NCBI GenBank assembly: GCA_018435055.1 | Contig: JAHDOA010000039.1 | Location: 1 to 64,000 of the forward strand | Length of the DNA: 64,000 bases | From: Pelotomaculum sp. | GTDB taxonomy: Bacteria > Bacillota > Desulfotomaculia > Desulfotomaculales > Pelotomaculaceae | Direction of reading: 5' to 3' | In this document: positions 9,579 to 16,816 of the stretch, piece after piece | Numbering within the stretch: position 1 is the first letter of the stretch | Layout of the letters: each line of letters starts with the position of its first letter | The notes under the pieces: model-generated | Seen by the model: only the letters and a program-made list of their open reading frames with translations | The model's database searches: none | Told to the model about the DNA's origin: nothing | Program-made: the position numbers and the translations under genes

Positions 9579-10157
9579 TTATTTCAATGACATCGGGCGG
9601 CTGTACGGGATGTAAGCTTGGCCATCACTGTCGTAATCAATATAATGGCGGACTTGAAGGGTTACCGGGAATTTAAACTTTTCCCTGATAGGGGGGGCAT
9701 GCAAGAAACCTTGACTTCCTTCCTCCAGCAAGGTAAAACCTTCACGAGTTTCCCTCACCGATTTTCCCCATAAAAGGTAGTCCTCATCATAATACTCTTT
9801 TTCCACACCCTCTCCATCTTGCAGCAACCTGGCCCGCCAGCGCTGGCCGGTGCCGTTCCTCCATACGAACAACTCGCCGCTTATCCCGAAAAGCCTGGCC
9901 TGCTGCAGGGTAATAGCCCGCAAAGAAGTAGCTACACTAGGTGACTCAGGGAAATAATCGCTGGACAGGAGCATATCCCCGTCCCGGTTCTCTCCCCATA
10001 TTACCCCGTCGTCGGCATGGGCCAAAAACCAGTGTAGGTTATATAATTCGCCTTGCTTAAACAGCCAGCCCCTAATATCACTTTCAAAGCTGTCCGGAAC
10101 TTGTAAAGAGCTAATCATAGAGTATGTCTTTAATGTCTTACCTGTCTTAAATGTCAA
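9579..10157 (-). CDS. csx19: Type III-D CRISPR protein Csx19 (TIGR03984)
   Basis: A 192-residue protein recognised as Csx19/TIGR03984 by its W-F-L-A-H-A-D-D-G-V-I-W-G segment (about residues 43-55) and by its place between RAMP genes. Csx19 accompanies Csx10 in subtype III-D effectors; its biochemical role is poorly defined. It starts at TTG (10157) with GGAGGTGA upstream and overlaps the preceding RAMP gene by 11 nt, indicating translational coupling. No catalytic motif is apparent. Its presence is one of the main reasons for calling the module III-D rather than III-A or III-B. Confidence 0.85.
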   Translation of the reverse strand: MTFKTGKTLKTYSMISSLQVPDSFESDIRGWLFKQGELYNLHWFLAHADDGVIWGENRDGDMLLSSDYFPESPSVATSLRAITLQQARLFGISGELFVWRNGTGQRWRARLLQDGEGVEKEYYDEDYLLWGKSVRETREGFTLLEEGSQGFLHAPPIREKFKFPVTLQVRHYIDYDSDGQAYIPYSRPMSLK

Positions 10158-11646
10158 TTCTACTCACCTCCCGAATAAAACTCTGAACGTAGACTTCCAA
10201 AAGATCCTGGGAATTGCCTTCTATGATTAACCTGTCATCCGTTGATCTTTTTAATAACCACTCCTTTTCAAAAAGGCCATTATTCTTCCTGGTAAGACTG
10301 GCTTCTAGTCCCTTCAGGCGGCCACGTCCTATGCCAGTTTCTCCCCCCAGGGGTAAGTCTCCGGTCCATAGATCCTTTAATAATAAGAGTAAAAGCCCAA
10401 TATCTTCATCCTTTGGGTTTTGGACCATAAGATCTATCTGAACTTGTGTTTCGTCGAGACCACAGATCGGTAACTCATCGAAAAGAGCGCTACGGTAAGC
10501 CCCTCCGGTAAACCGGTCAATCTTTACCCGGTTTACTACCATCTCCGACGGGTTAATAATCTCCTTTTCTTCTGCAATCAGCCTACTGGCTTTTGGATTT
10601 TCATTTTGTTTATCTGAACCAAATAGCTCCTCAATCAATTTATTGGCTGCTGTGTTAGTGCCAACAGTTTTTGCGATGCGTAGCGCCCGAGCCCGCAATG
10701 CGCCGGCAAGACTGGTACCACTTAATATAGGGACTATCTTGTCGCCGCGCCATGAATGCAGGTGTGCCGTGTCCGGCGAGTCTGAAGCACCTGAACTGGA
10801 ACGGATGATTAGTGTGCCCTCCAATTTACAAGTTGCATTAATAAAAATGGCTGATCTTCTGTCTAGGTCAACTTTTTGCGCTCCCAATAAATTGCTGATG
10901 TCTGTCCCGCTTTGCTTCTCTCCCTCACTTCCGGAAAGCCAGTCGAGCAAACCCTCGGGTCTGCTAAAGTCATAGCGACAAACTTGCCAATGTTTTACCC
11001 GACAGCGACCAAACCCCCGGCTTTTACGCGCACCCAGAGCTATTTCTCCCTTCTCCAGCCCCTCCAGGGCAATTGCCAGAGCGCTGAGTAATTGCTCTCT
11101 ATCACTTTCCCGCACCAGTAGTTCCAAACGCAGGGGAAAGGCGATACCTGCTGCGGCTGCCAGCAATTCCATATCATACTTATATTTGTAATCTGCCGTA
11201 CGGGTGGTGTGGTTAATGGCCACACCATCCCGCAGTTCCAGCCAGGGTCTTGTATAGTTAACTATGACATGATCTTTGAAAGCCAACTGTTTTTTTTCGG
11301 TATCCGGGCGAAAGCCTACTTCAGCCAGGGCGTCGCTTATTATAAGCCAACTTTGTGCACCATCGCTGTCCTTTTGAAAACCAAAAAGGAATGTTTCCAA
11401 ACTACTTTCATTCCCTTCTTTCCTGTAACCGTGCTCTCGTTCCCGCAAGTAATGACGCAGGGCGCCAGCCAGGGAAGCGCCGGTAAGGAGGGCCCGCCCC
11501 TCTAAAGGATCAAGTAAAAGGGGCATGTCCACCAGAGAAGAACCATCTCCTCCACCGAAGTAAACCGGTGTTTCCAGAACAAGATGACCGGTGACAACAA
11601 TACGCTCTGTGATTTCGCGGCTCTGCAGCCATCTAGCTTTCTGCAC
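10147..11646 (-). CDS. Double-Cas7 RAMP protein (Cas7-2x-like), III-D backbone
   Basis: A 499-residue protein with two consecutive Cas7-like modules. Module 1 carries LVDMPLLLD (Asp40 at the position of the Cas7 target-cleaving aspartate) and GASLAGALR (56-64), then GARKSRGFGR. Module 2 repeats GTSLAGALR (about 309-317) after an Asp-containing loop, and ends with GETGIGRGRL. Each module should occupy one backbone position and may cut target RNA. Start GTG at 11646 with AAGGAGGAG upstream; it overlaps csx10 by 14 nt and csx19 by 11 nt. This architecture matches the tandem Cas7 protein of III-D/III-Dv loci. Whether both aspartates are catalytic cannot be told by reading. Confidence 0.85.
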   Translation of the reverse strand: MQKARWLQSREITERIVVTGHLVLETPVYFGGGDGSSLVDMPLLLDPLEGRALLTGASLAGALRHYLREREHGYRKEGNESSLETFLFGFQKDSDGAQSWLIISDALAEVGFRPDTEKKQLAFKDHVIVNYTRPWLELRDGVAINHTTRTADYKYKYDMELLAAAAGIAFPLRLELLVRESDREQLLSALAIALEGLEKGEIALGARKSRGFGRCRVKHWQVCRYDFSRPEGLLDWLSGSEGEKQSGTDISNLLGAQKVDLDRRSAIFINATCKLEGTLIIRSSSGASDSPDTAHLHSWRGDKIVPILSGTSLAGALRARALRIAKTVGTNTAANKLIEELFGSDKQNENPKASRLIAEEKEIINPSEMVVNRVKIDRFTGGAYRSALFDELPICGLDETQVQIDLMVQNPKDEDIGLLLLLLKDLWTGDLPLGGETGIGRGRLKGLEASLTRKNNGLFEKEWLLKRSTDDRLIIEGNSQDLLEVYVQSFIREVSRIDI

Positions 11647-13222
11647 GCTGTTTCTCCTCCTTTGCGGCTATTGCTAAAATACCGTCAATCAGCCGGGCGG
11701 CATACTCCAGAGCCAGTTCAGCTGATAAATCCGGTTTTACTCCTCCTATGGACGGTAAATCGCTGCTTTCAATCTTTAAAAGATCCCATACTTCTTTAGG
11801 ATTTTCCGCCAAATTTTTGAGCCAAGTTGTTAGCAGCTGTTCCATAATACTAACTCTGACCTTGGAGCTATCAAACTGGTCTCTTGCCGCTGTTTTCAGA
11901 TGATCCAGATGGTCGCACAATGGTTTTATGTTTTTATCCTTCATAACCTGCCTGAGTAAGGAGCGCAGTCGCCCGATTTGGCTTCTGCTCAAGTTGGATG
12001 TAAATCTAATATGGTTAATTAAATGTATCAGGTGTTCGTCAAGATCGACTCTCAGCATCCGGTCCACCATCCTTGCCGCCAAAGAACAGGCATCTTTATC
12101 ATTTTTATCCAAAAGGTAAGGAAGGGGTTTTTGCTTGTTTTCTTTCTTGACTTTAATCACTTTGGCTCTGTGCCAGTTAATAGCCAACCGGCCAAAACCC
12201 TCGGAACGCCTCTCCCCAACGCCTTTGTTAATTAGCTCGAACAGCTTTTCCGGAAGAACGGCATTTTTGCATTTATATACAAATACACTGCCGGCCTGAA
12301 TTGCCATGGTCTGGGTAAGCGGAAGGTTCCAGGTGCGGTTGAAGCCACCTATAATACGGGTGCGTTTATAAGCCCGAAGGTTTTTTAAGCCGTAAAAGCC
12401 CAGCGCCTGATCCAGATCCGCAACCCAATTGCCTGTTTCATTATCTCTGATTATGGCATCGCTCAGAAGAGTCACTACCACTAAATCTGTATCATCCTCC
12501 AGCGATTTGTATTCTGACCAGTCATTTGACCACTGTACATCGGAGAATTCTACTCTTCCGTAACCGGCCTGGTGGGACCCTCCCAGGTTAAAACATATAC
12601 CGTCAAAAACCAATCTTCCCAGTTCCTTTTTAATCTCATTAAAATCATTGGAGGTCAAATCGTCGTTAAACACCACGGAACATGCATACTTTTCACCAGG
12701 CGCCAGCGCCTGATAGCGAAATACATTGCTTTCCTTAGGCCTATTCAGGCATTTCCTGTCACCCCGATCAATATGAATATTTAACTGCTTATGGGGCTGG
12801 TGAAATGTGGCACAAAAATCGCTTCCCGAACTACTCAATGTGTGACAGAAGGGAAGACTTACACTTTTCCAAATCTTATCAGGACCTGGTTCAACAACTG
12901 CAAAATCTAGTACCGGCTCATTGGTGTCTTTTTCTACATACCAGGACAGTGGGGTTGGCAAAGTACGGCTTCCATCCCTGGATTGAGGATAGGCATTCAA
13001 AAAGCATACGGCTTCGCTGAAAAACAATCTGTGAAAAAGTATATCGGAAGCATTTACTCTTCCATCAGGAGTTCTTTCTTTGACATAACGGCCAATAAGG
13101 GCGCCGCGCAGCGCACTACCCGGTATAAAATCAAAACTCCGGGCACTATTCGGGTCGCCAGCACTCATCTGGGTGGCCAGTAGAGGCTCAAGTAGTTTGA
13201 TTGAAAAAGTTAGGGCACGCAT
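11633..13222 (-). CDS. csx10: Csx10 RAMP protein with helical C-terminal extension
   Basis: A 529-residue Csx10, the Cas5-group RAMP that marks subtype III-D and holds the crRNA 5' handle. Landmarks are FIPGSALRGAL (32-42), a Gly-rich loop GGSHQAGYGRV (about 215-225) and GERRSEGFGRL (about 340-350). From about residue 360 to 529 the sequence becomes almost entirely helical and charged, with no RAMP motif, and resembles a Cas11-type small subunit; that reading is inference. Start ATG with GGAGGTG upstream. It overlaps the upstream cas7 by 13 nt. No separate small-subunit gene occurs in this operon, which supports the idea that the extension plays that part. Confidence 0.85.
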   Translation of the reverse strand: MRALTFSIKLLEPLLATQMSAGDPNSARSFDFIPGSALRGALIGRYVKERTPDGRVNASDILFHRLFFSEAVCFLNAYPQSRDGSRTLPTPLSWYVEKDTNEPVLDFAVVEPGPDKIWKSVSLPFCHTLSSSGSDFCATFHQPHKQLNIHIDRGDRKCLNRPKESNVFRYQALAPGEKYACSVVFNDDLTSNDFNEIKKELGRLVFDGICFNLGGSHQAGYGRVEFSDVQWSNDWSEYKSLEDDTDLVVVTLLSDAIIRDNETGNWVADLDQALGFYGLKNLRAYKRTRIIGGFNRTWNLPLTQTMAIQAGSVFVYKCKNAVLPEKLFELINKGVGERRSEGFGRLAINWHRAKVIKVKKENKQKPLPYLLDKNDKDACSLAARMVDRMLRVDLDEHLIHLINHIRFTSNLSRSQIGRLRSLLRQVMKDKNIKPLCDHLDHLKTAARDQFDSSKVRVSIMEQLLTTWLKNLAENPKEVWDLLKIESSDLPSIGGVKPDLSAELALEYAARLIDGILAIAAKEEKQRAES

Positions 13223-13887
13223 TTTAACACCTCCTGTTTAAATAGGAAGTAATATTTTGATGTAACGTCGTGCAGGTTTTCATCTAATAACCTGGCGCAA
13301 ACTTCGCCGCGCCCCCTGTTACGCCCGCTACCGACCCGCCTGAAAGCCATCACACAAGCAGCTAAAAGAGCCAACTCCATTTCTGCCAGTTTTGTTGAAA
13401 AAGACAAAGGCGCTTCGAAAACAGTGTTTCGCAGGATTACCCGCATTGCACGCAGTGTTTCATCCTGAGCAGCGGCAGTTTCTGCACTTATAGCTGTCTG
13501 CCAGCGGACAGTTGTGAGTGATTCAAGTACTTGTTGCCGGGTAATTTCATGCCGTTTAACACTAACCTCAACAGCCTTTCGCAAATTTAACGGCAGGCGC
13601 GCGTCCCCAACATGCATGATCGACTGATCTCGAATCGTGCTGCCGGGAACACCGAATAGTCTTTGCGCCGCCTTTGGGAAGGATGTGTCTTTTGTTTTTT
13701 GGATCTTGAGCGCAAAAAGGATATTAGCGCATTCCTCCTGTAATATACCTTTTAAAGATCGCCCTCCCAGATATGGCAACCCCCATTCGTCATGATATAT
13801 TTCATTATCAACTTTTTCGGTAGACCCTTCCCCCCGACCGAAGAGGGTATCACTTAACAACCAAAACTTCAGCCATATTTTCAACAT
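13210..13887 (-). CDS. cas7: Cas7/Csm3-like RAMP protein
   Basis: A single-module Cas7 of 225 residues. Residues 26-47 hold the Csm3-like pattern V-D-N-E-I-Y-H-D followed by L-G-G-R-S-L-K-G; Asp27 aligns with the aspartate that cleaves target RNA in Csm3. A Gly/Arg loop, GSGRNRGRGEV, lies near the C terminus. The ATG at 13887 overlaps the cas10 stop (ATGTTGA) and has GGAGGTG 7 nt upstream, so it is preferred to the longer frame. The gene lies directly between cas10 and csx10, the place where III-Dv loci carry the first module of a Cas7-5-11 fusion. Confidence 0.88.
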   Translation of the reverse strand: MLKIWLKFWLLSDTLFGRGEGSTEKVDNEIYHDEWGLPYLGGRSLKGILQEECANILFALKIQKTKDTSFPKAAQRLFGVPGSTIRDQSIMHVGDARLPLNLRKAVEVSVKRHEITRQQVLESLTTVRWQTAISAETAAAQDETLRAMRVILRNTVFEAPLSFSTKLAEMELALLAACVMAFRRVGSGRNRGRGEVCARLLDENLHDVTSKYYFLFKQEVLKCVP

Positions 13888-15506
13888 GGCGCATCCACCT
13901 CCAGCGGTACAAAGAATTCCAATGCTTCTAGCGCGTCGTAGCAGGTGCAACGTTTATCGATGTAGCCTGTATCTCTTGCCACATCGTTGCCAGGCACTAC
14001 GGGAAGTTGGGGAAGTTGGTATATCTTGCGGAACTGCTTTACTGTTTCTTCACCCCTCCGCAAAGCACTTTGCAGGTCCTTCAACTTATTGCGTCTTGAT
14101 GACCATTTTGAGGATCGGAATTCTTTTATCATAGAAGAAAAGAGAGCCCATGTGCGCCAATCGGCGCCTATTACTCTACCCAAGCGTATCGGTCGCATTA
14201 GTAAGAACCTGTCGTCAGGCATAAAATCCTGCTCACGTAAGACATCCAGTGTCCTTATCAATCCGCTCATCGCAAAATGCCAGTCAATTACTGATTCATT
14301 TATACCATCAGAAGATAGTTCTCTTATACGTTCTTTGGCTGATTTTGTTAATTCTTCTACTAGGGAATATGCTCGGGCAAACGGATAATGGGCCTTTACT
14401 ATTGCCACGCCTGCCCTGGCTGTATGAGGCAGTTCGTCGGACAGGGGACTTCCGGTAAACAAAGAGAGGTAATTTTGAGCCAGGGTAAGGCCCAGTCGCC
14501 CATTGCAGATAAAAGTAGCGTCATCACCCCCAAAAACGATGGGACGGAAGGGGAGGTAGTTATTTTTTAACTCAACAACACCAGCCACCTTTTTTACTCC
14601 ATTTTTGTCTTCTATGGAACGTATTAACTGGTCAACAGTGCCATTTAAAGCTTTTTCCGCTGCTTTATTGATGGATTGAGACAACTTTCGCATCTCCTCA
14701 ATATACCTGCGGTTATCTATGCAGCTAGAAAAGTTTTTGGCTATGGTGTTAACGCGCTTTCCCATGCCATTCCCGTCGGTATGCACTACAGCAATGTAAC
14801 TTGACTTGCCCTTGTCCAGGCCAAAATCATCAAGGAATACAGGGATTTCGTAAGAGCCTTTACTATTGTCAAGCGCTATAATACTTAAAAGGCGGTTGTG
14901 AGCGGCAGAAAACGCATCCAACTTAGCTACTACCTCTGCTGACACACGCTTTTTCTCGCTTTCACCCATGTCCCTTTCGCAAATTGCCGGCAGGCCCGTG
15001 AACTGACAATCTGCTGTAACACTAAGGCCGAGCAACGGAGTTGACACTGGTCGATTGGCCTTTTTTGCGTTTAACTCACCGATTAACTTTATTACGGTTT
15101 CTGAAAGGGAAGGATTATTATACCAGTCAAATTCCTTGTGTTTTATAATGACTTGCAGGCCGGGCGCATACAACAAAGCGTTGCGACTAAGCTTTTTAGC
15201 AAATTCTTTAGCGATGTCCAGCTTGCTAAAAATTATTACTGCATTCCCTCCGCCGGTGTAAACTAATTCCGATGTTAATCCGCCATGTTCAATTCCTTTT
15301 TCTTCAAAAATGAGTTTTAAAACCTTATTCTTATGTTTTAGAATAATATTAGTAGATCCTAACTCTTGTAACACCTCGTAAACCCAATCATGCGTTGCGC
15401 GGTAAACAAGTTCCGAGGCGCCTATGTTTTGCCTTAAATTGTTGCTGGCGTAAATATAGTTTTGAATGCCTGCCGTCTCTATAATCGTTAGCGTGAATTC
15501 GCCCAA
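13881..15506 (-). CDS. cas10: Cas10 (type III signature; cyclic oligoadenylate synthase, no HD domain)
   Basis: A 541-residue Cas10. The second Palm domain has F-G-G-D-D (GGDD at 326-329), the motif that makes cyclic oligoadenylates, and the first Palm has V-H-T-D-G-N-G-M-G-K (241-250). The N terminus begins directly with a Palm-like strand; there is no HD nuclease, so DNA cleavage by this subunit is not expected. The TTG at 15506 is chosen because AAGGGGG precedes it by a proper distance and lies 19 nt past the upstream gene; the longer frame to 15623 would overlap that gene by 98 nt. The two CARF proteins upstream in the operon fit cOA production. Confidence 0.93.
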   Translation of the reverse strand: MGEFTLTIIETAGIQNYIYASNNLRQNIGASELVYRATHDWVYEVLQELGSTNIILKHKNKVLKLIFEEKGIEHGGLTSELVYTGGGNAVIIFSKLDIAKEFAKKLSRNALLYAPGLQVIIKHKEFDWYNNPSLSETVIKLIGELNAKKANRPVSTPLLGLSVTADCQFTGLPAICERDMGESEKKRVSAEVVAKLDAFSAAHNRLLSIIALDNSKGSYEIPVFLDDFGLDKGKSSYIAVVHTDGNGMGKRVNTIAKNFSSCIDNRRYIEEMRKLSQSINKAAEKALNGTVDQLIRSIEDKNGVKKVAGVVELKNNYLPFRPIVFGGDDATFICNGRLGLTLAQNYLSLFTGSPLSDELPHTARAGVAIVKAHYPFARAYSLVEELTKSAKERIRELSSDGINESVIDWHFAMSGLIRTLDVLREQDFMPDDRFLLMRPIRLGRVIGADWRTWALFSSMIKEFRSSKWSSRRNKLKDLQSALRRGEETVKQFRKIYQLPQLPVVPGNDVARDTGYIDKRCTCYDALEALEFFVPLEVDAPC

Positions 15507-15525
15507 GTTGGCCGCCCCCTTACAT

Positions 15526-16683
15526 TTAAGTACAAATCCAATCCTGCAGGTAATCCTGCAAGGTATGCAAGTGTTCTTCACCGAAAACGCGTATCTTTCC
15601 AGGCGCATCCCATGACTGCTCAACTTCCTGCTGAAGAGAATCAGGGTCGCTATAATTGCAGATAAGACCTACTCGCGCTTCACCACCCCCTACCTGCCTG
15701 GCCCGCACGAAAACTTCGAAGAGGTGTTCTTTGCATTTTGATTTTTCATCCGACACAATACATGAAATAGCAAAAAGCCGGTATCCCAAAATTAAGGCTA
15801 AATCCAATTCAAAATCACTTTTTTGTTTTGAGTTTTTTAAGCATTTCAGGTTCATGCCGTAATCGCTAACATTGTTAAGTTTGTTTTGGTTGATTAACCG
15901 AATAATAGTATTCAGTACATAGCTTTCTAACCATTTGCCCTGAAACCAGGTTTGACAGGAGCAAAGACCTTTTTCATAATATCCTATTGCACGGGCTAAA
16001 TTACTTGCGTTGAATTCTTTTCTGTTACATATTTGTTTCATAACAAGAACTACACCCTCTAAACCATCTGTTGCCGGAGGCAAATTCTTACATTGATCTT
16101 TGTTTGTCCACTTTTTCCAGGTATTCAGGGCTTTCTTGTCTTTATAAAGGTTTGCTATGGCCTCACACAATTCGGGATGCTTGGGAACTCTAGTGAATTC
16201 ATCTTCATTAATACTTAGACCGTGGAGACCCAGTATTTCTGCAATTGTTATTCTAATCTTATCATTTGCCGGCACATCGTCGGAATAGCCATCAGCTTTG
16301 CTAATTTTCATTTTCAAGCTACGGTCATCAAGATAACTGTATATTGCATTTGTATTGACTTCTTTTATTGCCTGATAGGCATGGACAGCCATTGTCTTTC
16401 TGCCACCGGTATAATTAAGGCCAACACCTTCCTTTTCACGGGCATAGGGAGATATTGCCTGGTAAATTGAGTGAGGGTCAGCCTCATCCACCTGGATCTT
16501 GTTGTACCGTTTAGCATCAGGTAATTTCAGTATATTAATCAGTTTATCTGCTATATGCCCGGTGTTTCTACTGTGCACAAAATAAAAATGCGTATCAGGA
16601 CCGGCCAACATTTTCGCTGCAACATAGTTGGGCAGGGGATTGGTCCCGATTAACATAAACAAGTGTTCACTTACATAAGACAT
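15526..16683 (-). CDS. Card1/Can2-like CARF protein with PD-(D/E)XK-type C terminus
   Basis: A 385-residue cOA-responsive effector. The CARF half has a Rossmann strand with a G-T-N-P-L-P loop (13-18), H-S-R-N-T-G (37-42) and L-N-Y-T-G-G-R-K-T-M (89-98), the usual nucleotide-binding signature. The C-terminal half resembles a PD-(D/E)XK nuclease: W-L-E (Glu253), F-E-L-D (Asp294), then Y-R-L-F-A-I-S-C (301-308) and V-R-A-R-Q-V-G-G-G-E-A-R (326-337). Where many homologues have Glu-x-Lys after the strand, this one has Ser-Cys-Ile. Cyclic oligoadenylate from Cas10 would activate it. Start ATG with GGTGGTGA upstream; it precedes cas10 by 19 nt. CARF fold firm; nuclease activity uncertain. Confidence 0.75.
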   Translation of the reverse strand: MSYVSEHLFMLIGTNPLPNYVAAKMLAGPDTHFYFVHSRNTGHIADKLINILKLPDAKRYNKIQVDEADPHSIYQAISPYAREKEGVGLNYTGGRKTMAVHAYQAIKEVNTNAIYSYLDDRSLKMKISKADGYSDDVPANDKIRITIAEILGLHGLSINEDEFTRVPKHPELCEAIANLYKDKKALNTWKKWTNKDQCKNLPPATDGLEGVVLVMKQICNRKEFNASNLARAIGYYEKGLCSCQTWFQGKWLESYVLNTIIRLINQNKLNNVSDYGMNLKCLKNSKQKSDFELDLALILGYRLFAISCIVSDEKSKCKEHLFEVFVRARQVGGGEARVGLICNYSDPDSLQQEVEQSWDAPGKIRVFGEEHLHTLQDYLQDWICT

Positions 16684-16816
16684 AATAAGGCTTCACCACC
16701 AATTTATTGTTTTTATAGATATACATTTAAAACAGTGAATCAATAAAAAACTAATTATCGGGAATTATCTGTTTCAATGATTAAGTCGGTTATTTGGTTA
16801 TAATGAGTGGTTCACT

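Noticed and set aside
15507-15623. N-terminal 39-residue extension of Cas10
   Set aside because: It overlaps the upstream CARF gene and has no ribosome site, whereas the TTG at 15506 has a good one.
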